From assembly GCA_036925085.1 (NCBI GenBank), contig JAUPFP010000105.1:186001-250000 (forward strand): 64,000 nucleotides of DNA, given 5' to 3'. Origin of the DNA: Brachycybe producta. Taxonomy: Eukaryota; Arthropoda; Diplopoda; Playtdesmida; Andrognathidae. Below the pieces are notes generated by a model. It made no database searches. It saw only the letters and a list, made by a program, of their open reading frames with translations, and was not told the DNA's origin. Every line of letters begins with the position of its first letter. Position 1 is the stretch's first letter. Both the position numbers and the translations under genes were made by a program. This document shows, in pieces, positions 24,040 through 35,229 of the stretch.

Positions 24040-24740
24040 AACTTTTCGACCCCCAGGATTTTTTTGTTGAAATATCGTGAAGACTTACCCAACGATTGCT
24101 AAAAGAACTTTTAAAATTAAAAATACAACCTTAAAGTAAAAAAAAAGTTAAAAAGGAAGTGACTTTTATTAGTTACCAAACGACGCCATTTTAAATTTCT
24201 AAAAACGAAAGTCTCTCCCTCAATTAAGACAGGCAGTTAGAAATCGGTCAGAACTTCAGTTGGCTCCGCCCTTGTTATGACGACCGGCAACTTCTAATTG
24301 GCTGGTTATGTAATGTGACGTTGAAAAGGGCTGAGCATGTAACGTCAGACTACATAACTAGCCAATTAGAAGTTGCCGGTCGTCATAACAAGGGCGGAGC
24401 CAACTGAAGTTCTGACCGATTTCTAACTGCCTGTTAATTTAGTGGCAAATGTTGTCACCGCACATTTCCTATAATTCCTTAATGAAATACATGTAATCCT
24501 ATTCATATTCAACTCAATGCAACTTTCACGTCAACTCGAGATCCACGTGGGCAGGTGGGGGATAATTCAAATATTAAATCCATAGTACTTTGAAATGAAT
24601 AGGGGAAAGACGTATTTGAATAGTGAATTAAAAGTAATATAAGGCGACAACACCAGAATTCGAGTAGAGGAGTATACTTTGGGTTTTTATTGCCAATGTC
24701 TGTTGTCCGATAAAGTTCATTTATATAAAGTCAGCTGATT
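24040..24740. repeat. Dispersed repeat W, copy 1 (split by the palindrome)
   Basis: CCCCCAG-ATTT, CCCAACGATTGC, GATAATTCAAATAT and CGACAACA-CAG occur in the same order at 37266-37720. The palindrome at 24229-24434 interrupts this copy only. Confidence 0.65.
24229..24434. mobile_element. 206-bp near-perfect palindromic MITE
   Basis: Arms of about 84 bp pair with a single mismatch. The ends are ACAGGCAGTTAGAAATCGG and its complement; inner GGCTCCGCCCTTGTTATGAC and TTCTAATTGGCT echo the ACAGGC family. The match suggests recent insertion or hairpin-driven correction. Confidence 0.9.
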
Positions 24741-25424
24741 TAAAAAAATTTTAATTATATTAATGACTTATTTTAAATTTTAAAAATCATTTTAGTAATC
24801 GCTGGGTAAATCTTGCCAATACTTTGAATAGAAATTTCTGGAGGTAACTCTAAAAATGCGACACATAGTGATAAAGACGATGAATTGAAAAGATTTGCAG
24901 ACATGAATGCATTGAACACACAACTGCTTTGTATTTGGTATAATAGGTGAGTTGTCCGTTGGGCTTTGAAATGCTGTTTGATCTAAGGTGACACATTGAA
25001 GAAAACAATGTTTTATAAACAGCTAAAACAGATGAGCCAATAACTGCTATTTGTTATACGTGTACATTTAATTATAGATGACTTAACTTATGTACACATT
25101 TATGTAATGAAATGTTACATTTGCGTTTTCAATCACCACGGTAGCAGAGGAACACATCTTGCCAAAGCATTTCAATTGTCGTGAAGTTTTTCTATTCCAA
25201 GTGGTAAGAATTTTATCTATCAGATAGTACAGTAGATGCAGAGAAGGAGGTGGGCCTATTCAGCATTTTATATCTTCTTCTCTTTATAAAAAAAATTAAC
25301 TAACTTTACGTCATCAAGGTTAGTTAACTGCAGTCAAGCTAGAAAATCAACTTTGATTTGTAGCAATTTTTAAAACATTTAATGATTTTGGGACGGCTTC
25401 TCTTATGTTTTCATCGGGATATAG

Positions 25425-25560
25425 ACATTTGCCCTAAAGGGACATTTGCCCTAAACAGACATTTGCCCTAAAACCACTTTTTTGTTCTCTCTTTTTATAC
25501 GGTTTGGTGTCTTTTGGTGGAGTATGTAGTAAACATCAAATGACTTATATTGAGACTACT
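25425..25560. repeat. TTTGCCCTAAA foldback, partial copy
   Basis: TAGACATTTGCCCTAAAGGG, two more units, then TTTTTTGTTCTCT and GG-GGA-TATG-TA match, in inverse orientation, the right half of the element at 40915-41390. Confidence 0.75.
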
Positions 25561-25805
25561 GATTAGGACAAACGTCCCTTCAGGGGATGGATTTTGTATG
25601 GGGCCGTTTTTCTCCATGCCATATCGCGGCGCATCACCGACCTAGTGGATGCTCAGCTTTACTTCTGTCTGAAACATTCGTCGAGAAAGCTATTTAGTGC
25701 TTTAATTTCGAATTTAAGTTTTTGACGAAAAATCTATTTCAAATGAATTTAGGTTTCTAAAACAATGTATGTATTTTATCCATAGTTGCGTTTCGTATTT
25801 AAAAA

Positions 25806-26917
25806 ATGGTCGATAAAAGGATCTTAATTGGACTACTACTCCTGCAAAGCATTCTTAGCATAGGGATGTTTGACAATTCTTCGAATAATGAAGTGGTTTG
25901 TGCTGGTGTTTGCTGTAAAGCTGAAGATTGCAAATTCCAAAGGTAATTGTCACATTGGTAGCAGTATAACATCGTTTTTGGCTATAAGTGTTCCGAGAGT
26001 GACTGATTAGAATATTACTTTACTATCCACTGTTATATATATACCATTTTCACTGACTCGTTTGTACGTCGTCGTTTGTTTCGAAAATCGCAGGTATAGT
26101 CTGTTAGTTTGAAAGTAACTTTTGGAATAAATTCAAAGATTGTTTCTTACTTAGTGGGTTGTATTAATAAGGGTTGAGCAGCTACTTAACAAGAAGCAGG
26201 TTGAGTGCTCAAGAAATGAGTATGTGCACAATTTTTGTATGAATAAAGTTGCTGTAGGGGAGTTTTATGAAGCTTTAATGAAAATCGCGTTACTGTCCAT
26301 TTACCACATTACCAACCCAATAGTTGAATTATGGCTTATTAGTGTTTCTGACCACCTGAGTTTTTAATGAATTGATTTCAATTACATGTTTTTCTTGATA
26401 AGTTTTAGAAATAATTTCAGCTTTCATAAATAGAATTATCTGATTAAAAGTCAAATCAATCCATGTCATTGATTAAATATGAATAAATTTCGCCTAGATT
26501 TTGAAAATTTGTTCAAGAAACAGGACCACCTAGAATGAACATAAATGGAGTTCCAAAAGTTGTCGGTAACAGTTTTTTCTTAATCGAATGAATTGTTCCC
26601 ATAAGAAATGATTTACCAGACAATGTGGTTATTTTGTAAATCATGAACTTAGTTGCGTAAACATTTTATTAATTTGAAATTACTAGCATGGTGTTCAAAT
26701 ATTTTTGTAACTTATTGAAATTATCTTCTTAATTTTTGGTTTATGTGAATCAGGACTTTTTTTCAAACTGCTGCATGAACAACCTTTTAATCAACAAATA
26801 AATTCATTATTAAATTATTTTGTCTCTCATGCTTTAATTATGGAAATGTTGTGAAGTTGTTAACATAGGTGGCCGCCGCACACCAGAAAGGCGAAAAGCT
26901 ATCGAGACAGAGCCTAA
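25806..26917 (+). CDS. Probable two-exon gene for a small Cys-rich secreted peptide
   Basis: Exon 1 (25806-25942) encodes MVDKRILIGLLLLQSILSIG, a textbook signal peptide, then MFDNSSNNEVVCAGVCCKAE and DCKFQ, ending in CAAAG|GTAATT (phase 2). The first acceptor found that continues the frame is AACATAG at 26867-26868. Exon 2 (26869-26917) completes the Arg codon and reads WPPHTRKAKSYRDRA then TAA. AATAAA begins 3 bp after the stop. The product is 61 residues with four Cys (C-x3-CC-x4-C), the N-x-S site NSS and a basic C-terminus. The 926-bp intron shows no other compatible exon, but an extra one cannot be ruled out. A GC-raised stretch at 25577-25690 could be promoter or 5' leader. I recognise no family. 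Exon 1 is well supported; joining to exon 2 is inference from phase and the poly(A) signal. Confidence 0.5.
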
Positions 26918-26919
26918 GA

Positions 26920-26925
26920 AATAAA
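26920..26925 (+). terminator. Polyadenylation signal of the Cys-rich peptide gene
   Basis: AATAAA lies just after the TAA at 26915-26917. A signal so close to a stop implies a very short 3' UTR. Confidence 0.4.
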
Positions 26926-27241
26926 CCAGCTATTTTCAAAATAACTCAAATTACTTAAACTACCCTTATTCGACGAAAATGCGGCAGTCGTTCAATTTGG
27001 CGTTCAATTAGTCGTCTGAGTTCTAGTCCTCTTCACCAATTAACCAAAAAAAAAAAATATGCTCCCCCGTTAAAGTCGGCAATCACTAAAAGCACAAACA
27101 ACTTTTACATAAAACAAGATGAACGTTGAAATATGACATAAGTTAAAAGTGTGCGTGATCAGCTAGCTATACTGCATAGGCCTATAGAGTAAAGAAGACC
27201 ACACTTTAACTTCATTGAAAATGGATTTGGGCAAAGGATAA

Positions 27242-27448
27242 ACAGGCAGTTCTACCCAGCACTAAGATTTCGTTTGCCCCGCCCTTTTATGAGTGTCATC
27301 ATTTTCTAATTGGTTTGTTACTTAGTCTTGATGTCACATGCCCCGTTCTTTTATGAATATGGCAATTTCTATTTGCTTGATATTTGGTCTGACACTCGTA
27401 AAAGGGCGGGGCAAACGAAATCTTAAGTGCTGGGCAGAACTGCTTGTA
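27242..27448. mobile_element. ACAGGC palindromic MITE, copy B
   Basis: AACAGGCAGTTCTACCCAGC...GCTGGGCAGAACTGCTTGT. A hAT-like element begins immediately at its right end (27451). Confidence 0.8.
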
Positions 27449-27450
27449 AG

Positions 27451-27856
27451 CAGTAGCGTAGATAGGGGGAGGGCGGTCCGCCCCCGGGCGGTACTTTTTT
27501 GGAGGCGGCACCAACGAAAAGAAAAGTTTTTTTTGTCGGGATAATAGAAGGAGGAGCTTTATAAAACTTTTAAGATGGCCCAAGAAAAAATTATGAAATT
27601 TTTGTCGCAGAATGTATTCTGCAATCCAGCATTATGTTTTTAAGTCCAGGTACTGGTTTACTTAATAATTTCATAATTAATATAAAATTATATAAACCAT
27701 TTAATTCGTTGGATATCGATAATATCGTTTGGCCCCTCTCAGACCAGAATCCTGGTTGTGTCACGGATGTGTATTGTCTTGTGTTTTTTGTGAGAAAGGG
27801 GGGTAGGGGCAAACTCAAGGACCGCCCAGTGCAGCACAAACTCAGCTACGCCACTG
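27451..27856. mobile_element. hAT-like element with CAGTRGCGTAG ends
   Basis: CAGTAGCGTAGATAGG at the left, CAGCTACGCCACTG at the right; flanks CTTGTAAG and CTGTAAAG are a decayed 8-bp duplication. It sits against the right end of palindromic MITE B. Confidence 0.75.
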
Positions 27857-27954
27857 TCTGTAAAGATAAAAGCTAGATTGACTTGTTACAACATTTATCT
27901 CATACACAATTTGAAATTAAATTAGATATTTAGCTTGCTTTGTCTGTCTGTGTA

Positions 27955-28290
27955 TAACGCTGTACAAACAAGGCCAAAAATGTTTAAGCACGTCAGAATT
28001 TATTTTAATTTAAATAAATGAAGAAATGAACAGCTTTTTTTTCTTCTCTCAAGGTCAACTATATGTTGCACCCTTCCCATCCAAGAACCCTATGATATTA
28101 AATTGGAGAGGGGAAAAGGTTGAAAAGTGTAGAAGGGGGGGGAGAGAAACGTGGAGGGGGGAAAAAGTGGGAGGGGTGACTGAAATTGAAATGAAATCAG
28201 TAAAAAAAAAAAGAAAAAACGAAGCGCATGCGCACAATTAATTGCCTGTGAATTTTGCTCCCGTTATTTATGACGGGTTACCACCCCACT
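27955..28290. repeat. Dispersed G-rich repeat, copy 2
   Basis: Same order of blocks as 10865-11400. It lacks most of the inner palindrome but keeps AATTGCCTGTGAATTTTGC, its right edge, so the palindrome was probably deleted here rather than never present. Confidence 0.8.
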
Positions 28291-29922
28291 AGTTGCTTTA
28301 GGTTTTTTGTTTAAAATACTGTCTATCTTTCTTTAAAACCCTCAATACACCATATAATATTATGACATGGACAGCAATAATTCCAATAATAATTCAAAAG
28401 ACATCAATCAATTTTACGAATGTTGCCCTCTTGTAAAATAAATTTGAGATTTCAAACTGACCTAGACGTACACAACGACACGAAACATGGTCAATTTTAC
28501 ACTTCCGAAGTTGCTCAAACAGTTCTAGCAACCAAACAGTAACTTGGAATGCCATAAAAAAAAGTTCATTTTAATTAAGGATAGATTATTATCAATAAAC
28601 AGCACTGCATAAAATGGACAACAATGTAACTGATTTCAAAGTGAGCCCTTTCGAAGTCAACGAACTTGAATAAAACATAAAATTGTATTGAATTTATAAC
28701 CGAAATGAAGAAGCAATTAGAATTGTAAAAATTGCTTTTAAAAAACTGGTTTGATTAAAAAGAAGCTGTGACGACACCAAAATCAGTGCCTCAGAAGTAA
28801 ACTGTGTTAAGTCACGAAACCTAAATCCTACAGGGGGGGGTCATTCGAATGTTTCCCCCCCCCCCCCTCTTCATTGAAGGGAATAGGACTTAACATAGTA
28901 TACCACCATCTAGCAACGAATGTGTAAAACTGTGGCCTTAACACTGTTTACCACTAATAGAACTTGACAAGCTGATTCATATGATGTAATACAATTAGAG
29001 CGTCTATATCTCTACACGCTTTCGCATTAATACTGCTTATGGAGCTGCCATTTTGATGCCACCGTTATGTGGTTGGTAATTCAATTTACGTAAAGTTCTA
29101 AGAAAATCGGGGTGGGTGACATTAAACAAAATATTCGAAGCGTTTTAGAAACCAGAATAGCAGGTGACATTTTAAAAAATAGGTTCCGTGATCACAATTT
29201 TAAACGTAGTATTATTTATGACCGTTTGAAGTCACTGAAGACACGGAGAGCTTTTATGCTGTCTCAAAATGGCGCATGCGCAGTCATTAATAGAAGGAAT
29301 ACTAACAACTAACTGCGAAACTTAAAAATGGATAACTAACACATCCTTTGACTCGGAGACAGAAACATAACGTCACGTTTATCGCTGAAATGTGTAGATT
29401 ATTTTTTATCAACCCGTTCTTAAGGTATTTTAATTTTTACGAAGAAACAGTTCAAAATCTAAATGTTAAATAGAGGGATGCGCGTCTGCTGTTGGCATCA
29501 AAATGTCACCTGCGCCAGTTCGTATAGATTACAAGCCGATTTTCCACTGCAATATACTATAGAGCTTACATACAATATACTGCACTACAGCTTAGAATGG
29601 ATATCTTTATATATTGCGACAGACACGGCGGCTATTACGCCATCTTTCGGCAAACACTGAAAACGTCAATTATTCACACCCCCAACACACCAAACCACCC
29701 CATGACTCAAAACAATGAAAAAAACCAATATAAATGTATAAGTAAACTATAGAATATATAGATGGATAACAAGACAATAACTATTGAATGTATTTTGTTT
29801 AAAACGTTACCTTAATAACGTAATATGTGGGGGTGGGGAAATCAGAGTGAGTTCTAGGTCAACGACAATATAAAAGGCCATAATGACTGGGCGAGGGTTC
29901 AAAGGTTAAAAATAGTTCCTAC

Positions 29923-29985
29923 CTTTGTGTCTTTTGCATAGTAAAGCTTTCGACTCTTCAATTTAAAATAACGTTTGCGCCACCT
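29923..29985 (-). CDS. DGKD/DGKH: Type II diacylglycerol kinase-like gene, PH-domain exon 2 (partial)
   Basis: This 63-nt minus-strand exon encodes 21 residues, starting RWRKRYFKL and ending LYYAKDTK. It follows a TTTGTAG acceptor and ends at AAG|GTAGGA, phase 0 on both sides, so it continues directly from 31277-31324 across a 1,291-bp intron. That intron holds a foldback element (30553-31033) and a (TA)n tract. The W-R-K-R-Y-F core is the conserved beta2-beta3 region of PH domains, with basic residues often used for phosphoinositide contact. The next expected exon (the FDEVDL-like part of the PH domain), the C1 domains and the kinase domain were looked for at lower coordinates and not recognised. 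They may lie left of position 1 or be too diverged to read by eye. Confidence 0.82.
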
Positions 29986-30238
29986 CTACAAACAAAAAAA
30001 TATAAAACAACATTAAATATAAATTAAAAATATATTTGGGGGATCTGAGAAACATAGTGGTGTAAGTCAACAAAAAATAAAAATAAATTGCGTTACACCA
30101 TGATTTTACATCCTGGCAGCAAGTCGTATTTGTTGATAATATGAAAGAAATGCTGCCACCTAGTAACAAATAAAAGTAAAAACAACTGTGATACTAAATA
30201 GTGTCGTCGGGATGGGGAATCATGGTGTAACTCGACTT

Positions 30239-30240
<2 letters not shown>

Positions 30241-30282
<42 letters not shown>
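30241..30282. repeat. (TA)n microsatellite
   Basis: About 38 bp of TA repeats in the intron between the two PH-domain exons. Confidence 0.95.
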
Positions 30283-30284
<2 letters not shown>

Positions 30285-30552
30285 ACACCACTATGATTTT
30301 TAGCCCTTCATTTTATAGAACAATAAATTAAATATTAAAAATCATGCAATTAAAATAATTAGTAATTAAAGTAATTAATAAACTAATACAATAATTGAAA
30401 TTATAAAGAAAAAGAAACTTATTAAAAACACTTTGAAATAACATTAAGAGAACAGCTGCTTTTCGAACTCTTGATTGGTGTGTTTTTCAGAAGCAAAAAA
30501 TTACGAGAAACTAGAAAGTGTTTAGAAACTAGAAGGACAGCTCAATCACTAA

Positions 30553-31033
30553 GGGCCTTAGCACACCGGCGACTTTTTCGAAGACTTTATGACAACAAAA
30601 TGAAGTCAAAGGTCGTTGGACCTTGGACAAATATAGATCTATATTCGTCCAAGGTTGGACTGACGTTGCATTGTACTTTCTATACAAAAAAAAGACGCCA
30701 ACATTGGCACACAGTTATGGTCGATTCACACTATATACGATCAAGGCGGGATCCGATTGACTGCCGTCAAACATCGTACTACAGATTTTCAATTGAAATC
30801 CAATCAATGTATTTAGAAAGTCGTCCTTTCACACTGGCGACCACCACCCTCAGATCATAGTTTTCCATAGAAAAATGACCGGACCGCGTTATGACCGGAT
30901 AGTGTAGTATTCCTTAAAAGTCACCTGTGTGCCAAATCGGCCATCCTTCCACAGAAAATACATTGCGACGACAGGCCAACGACCATCGTGACTTCATTTT
31001 GTCGTCAAAAAGTCTTTCAAAGGTCAGCCCTGA
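30553..31033. mobile_element. Foldback element with GACAACAAAATGAAGTC arms
   Basis: GAAGACTTTATGACAACAAA then ATGAAGTC and GGTCGTTGGACC pair with their complement near 30970-31020. Outer ends AGGGC...GCCCT with flanks TAA and TGA. The 129-codon plus frame over it is repeat-derived. Confidence 0.7.
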
Positions 31034-31276
31034 TGGACACTTTCACGTCGATGTGTCATCCTCTTTTAGAGGAAAAAAAATGAAAATATCGTCTGCTAAG
31101 CATCGTCTGCTTAAAGTTGGATCATTTTCAAACTCACATGAAAATTAAAACCTTTTTTTAAAAAAAAAATAACAACATGAAAACACAATAGTTTCTAGTT
31201 TCTAAAACACTTTCAAGTTTCCTCTTCATTTTACACCTAAAACACAGAATAAACAAAGCATCTTAAATCACCTCAC

Positions 31277-31324
31277 CTGGAATGAATTGGTCTGTTTCAT
31301 GAGGTAGCCTTCTTTGATGCACGC
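31277..31324 (-). CDS. DGKD/DGKH: Type II diacylglycerol kinase-like gene, PH-domain exon 1 (partial)
   Basis: This 48-nt internal exon on the minus strand encodes ACIKEGYLMKQTNSFQ. It opens after a TTTTATTTTAG acceptor and ends at CAG|GTGAGG, phase 0 at both ends. It joins in frame to the exon at 29923-29985, and together they give the first strands of a pleckstrin-homology domain. The motif IKEG-L-KQT-SFQ followed by RW-KRYFKL and LYYAKDTK is the signature of the N-terminal PH domain of DGK delta/eta/kappa enzymes, which phosphorylate diacylglycerol to phosphatidic acid; in that family the PH domain helps membrane targeting. The exon boundary after SFQ also fits, from memory of the family. 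The upstream N-terminal exon was not found and probably lies beyond 31.3 kb or outside the window. Another PH protein is possible but less likely. Confidence 0.8.
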
Positions 31325-32018
31325 CTAAAATAAAACAAGAATATAAACATAAGAGACAATGACCACAGTGAAGAATGTGTCTCCATCTAGTGGCAATCAC
31401 ACAAAACTAGTCTATGTTAACATCATCATTGTCAAATGACCCAAAAAGAAATGAAAATGAGCAGCAAACAACATTTTCTTAAAAAAAAAACTAAGGAAAC
31501 AATTACTTTTTTTTTAATTACAATAAAACATAGACACATAAAAGAGCATTTGTATTTTAATAACAGTTATTAATAAATTATATTAACAAGCTTCACATCA
31601 ACATTACAATTAAATTAAACCTTGAATTACTACAAGAAGAGGAAGTAATAAAATCTTAACAATAGCAGCTTCTTATTATACATATAGGGGAAATATCAGG
31701 CAAAACGTAGAAAATGGGGGAAAAAAAATTTTCTTAAGAACTACTGCTGCCATCTGGAATACATTTACAATAACTTATTCAATGCACTCATAATTATGTC
31801 CTTCTTTCAAAATAATTGCATTTTTATTTGCAATTTATTTATCTTTAAAATTTTGAACAAAAAAGTCAAACAAGTTGTGACTCCTTTCACTAAAAGTTAA
31901 ATAATACTTTTAAAATATTAATTACTCCCATATATCTTCAACACAACAAAAAGTTACTTTAGAAAATAACATACTGGCCAATATGGCTTTATCCAGAATT
32001 TTAGGTTCATTTGGGGCC

Positions 32019-32565
32019 AGGATACAAAGATGAATGAACGAACAGAATGAACGGATGAACAAACCCGACACATAATTCATATAGAATTAGGATGAACACT
32101 ATATTAATATGGATGAACACAAATTTTAAAGGAATGAACAGATGAACAAACCCGACACAGAATTCATATAGAATTAGGATGAACACTATATTAATATGGA
32201 TGAACACAAATTTTAAAGGAATGAACAGAGAGAAATAAAAAGAGAAACATACTTCAAAGGAATGGACATGATTTTAAGGAAGATGAGCATGGTTTTAAGG
32301 AAAATGAATATGGTTTAAAGGAGGATGGAACATGGTTTTAGGGGGATGAACATGATCCATACCCCATAAAACCATGTTCATCCTCCTTAAAACCATGCTC
32401 ATCCCTTTAAAGTATGTTCATCCTTTTGTCCCTCTATGTTCATCCCTTTAAAATTTGTGTTCATCCATATTAATATAGTGTTCATCCAATTCTACATGCA
32501 TTCTGTGTCAAGTTTTAGAGTTACCCCCAATGTTCGTCCGGTTCATTCGTTCATCTTTTTATCCT
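32019..32565. mobile_element. Foldback of GATGAACA-type repeats
   Basis: The left half (32019-32355) repeats GGATGAACA-style units, including a tandem 87-bp duplication (from 32054 and 32141). The right half carries the complement (TGTTCATCC). Ends AGGATACAAAGATGAATGAA and TTCATCTTTTTATCCT. The centre is near 32358. Confidence 0.85.
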
Positions 32566-32884
32566 AACCCCGTTCAATTGCAGTTAAAATCACTTTCAAT
32601 CATAATATGTAGGCTACATAGTCAGCCAGTTGCAAGCGGATTTTTCTTTCTTACGTTTTTATTTTTTTTACTTTTACAATTTTTTCGAGACTTTTTTCTA
32701 ATATTTTCAAGTAGATCAGTTGGAAACCTTTAACTTGTACGCATGTTACGTGGAAGAATTGTCACTGAGACACTGAACAACATCATATACAAAAGGTTTC
32801 GTTCAAATATCTGATGCCATTCTCTATAAATATTGCTCAGAACATTCTGCATCCATCCTGCAGAGGACATTTTTAAACTCGACT

Positions 32885-33085
32885 TCTCGACTTTTTCAAC
32901 TTTTTATAATCTCTTTTATTCGGCCATGTTAATTATGCTATGTTGCACGCACCATACTCTAATAATTAAAGTTTTGCAAGCGCCCTCTTGTAGCAGCAAT
33001 AATTAAATTATTAGAGTATGGTGCGCACAACATGGCATAATTAACATGGCCGACTAAAAGAGATTAAAAGTAGACATGTCGAGAT
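32885..33085. repeat. Long hairpin with arms of about 60-80 bp
   Basis: TCTCTTTTATTCGGCCATGT, then TAATTATGC and CACCATACTCTAATAATT, pair with their complement at 33010-33070. A 40-bp loop holds GCGCCCTCTTGTAG. Confidence 0.85.
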
Positions 33086-33739
33086 TCTGGAAAAAAACGA
33101 CATGTTGAGATTTTTAAAAAGACCTCGCATGTCCTTTACAGGGCTCCGTATACATCAAAAATTTGCCCATTTTCCTCAAAACTTATTGGACTTGGTTTAT
33201 TTAAGAAGCAACAAATGTCTAATAGTGTCTTATTTTATAGAAGCGAACTTTTATACAGACATGAAATTAAAAAAAAATGCCATCAACCAGTGTGTACAAC
33301 TGTGAGACATTTCAAGGCCAATTAATTTAATAACACAGATTAAACAACATTGCAGTTGATGCTTTTTTTTAATCATAACGAGACAAACAATACTGTATTT
33401 AAAAAAATAACTCGTCAAATGCTTTTTACTTTGCCATTTTTCCATTTAGAAATGTGGGTTTTTCTTTTTTACTTAAAATTCTCAGAATTATGTGGGCCTA
33501 TATTCATTTATTGACGTCATCTTCATATTAAACAGCTAACTTCTGGAGAAAAAAAAATTACAGGTTTAACTCCTCAAATTGCATGCTAAAAGTACGTGGA
33601 TTCCAATAAGAGATAATTTCACGCCAATTTAAGTCAACAGTTAAATTAGATAGAAAATGTAACATTCAAAATGAGACAAGAACGTTTTTCTCCACCAATC
33701 GATCACGCTATAAGATCGCTATATATATACTAACCTTAA

Positions 33740-34638
33740 GAGCCTAGATCCACGTCCATCTTGTTGTTTTGAGCAGACGACAACGAGACAAATGAGTGTT
33801 CTTATATAGTGTTACTAAAACTGCAAGAAATCGCCTCACAATCGCTCAATTCAAATACAGTAAAGCGCAAAATGCAATAAAAAGTATTGTTCTTTCAGTG
33901 CTCGATTTATATAATTTTTGAAAAGGTCCTTCTATTTTTAAACAAGGTTCAAAGTCGTTCGTTTTTTTAACCCCATGTTAAATCCCATTGGATCAAAAAC
34001 CGTCCCACAAACATTTGAAAAACTCTCGTTAAAACTGATTTAGAACAATAACAAAATAATTAGCACATACATTCATGTATTGGCTTCACGATGTTTCCTT
34101 TTTATAAATTTTGAAAAGGTCCTTCTATTTTTTAAAAACGTTTAAAATCGTACGTTTTTGAACTCCATGTTAAGTCCCATAGGACTAAAACACCGTCCAA
34201 CAAAAGATAAGAGAACTCTGATTAAAAATGATTTAGAGCAATCAGAAAAATTAGCACGTACTTACATGTGTTTATTGCCTTCAGGATTATTCCTTTTTCT
34301 AAATTTTAAAAGGGCTTTCTATTTTTAAATAACAATTAAAATCTTACGTTTTTTTAACTCCATGTTAAGTCCCATAGGACCAAAAAACCGTCACCCAAAC
34401 ATTTGAAGAACTCCCGTTAAAACAACTCAGAACAATAACAAAATAATTATTACGTGCATTAATCTACTGGCTTCACAATGTTTTCTTTTTAGAAGGTTAG
34501 CACGCGAAATTATTTTTCTATTAATTATTATGTGACTTCGAACCGGGAGAAAAAACGTTAAAAAACCGTTTTTCAGTCAACAACGATCGCAGCGCCTACA
34601 TTCGGAGAAATTTTGAACTAAACGATGTATCTAGCCTC
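33740..34638. mobile_element. TTAA-flanked DNA transposon, copy 2, with tandem internal units
   Basis: GAGCCTAGAT...ATCTAGCCTC is flanked by TTAA at 33736-33739 and 34639-34642. Three tandem units of about 190 bp (from about 33911, 34103 and 34292), each with a T-rich segment, CCATGTTAA-TCCCAT and ACCGTC, fill the middle. Copy 1 has one such unit. Confidence 0.8.
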
Positions 34639-35229
34639 TTAAGTAAAACATAAAAGAGACGTTATAAACAAGGGTTCCTATTTGCCCAGTGTCGAATTTT
34701 CATGACGACAATGTTTAATATGGATGCGCGATTGTGCCAAAGGCGCACAATCAAAAGAGTTGTACAAGCTAAGTAGCTAAATCTGATGATCTGTACGAGC
34801 TAAATCTATCTATCCAGACCTGAAAATCCTTTCTTGGAATACAAGAATATAAAGTATTTAAAGGCTCTTTAACGATCTATAGGGTGATAAATATTATATT
34901 ATAGATGGGAAAACCTTCAAAAATGATTTCACACACCTATAACATCTAAAGAACAAACTTGAAATCTGTGCTCCACAATTTCAAGAAAATAGCGGAAACC
35001 ACACGATGGATAATTAACCAAGCCAGTCTAGTGTGCGGCACTCTTTACTCAAGATAAATTTTTATCGGCCTAGGTAAATCAGCTCAATGTTAGAAAAGCT
35101 CACTCAAAAAAAAAAAACGTGAGCGAAGCTGGAATAGTCTGCTTTTTGAAACTATAGAAGACATTTTTGCTTAAAATGTCATCCACCTTTTGGATAAGCT
35201 CTTAGGATAAGCTCATAGGATAAGCTCTT

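Noticed and set aside
30471..30860. 129-codon plus-strand frame
   Set aside because: Lies within the foldback element 30553-31033, and its arms explain much of the sequence.
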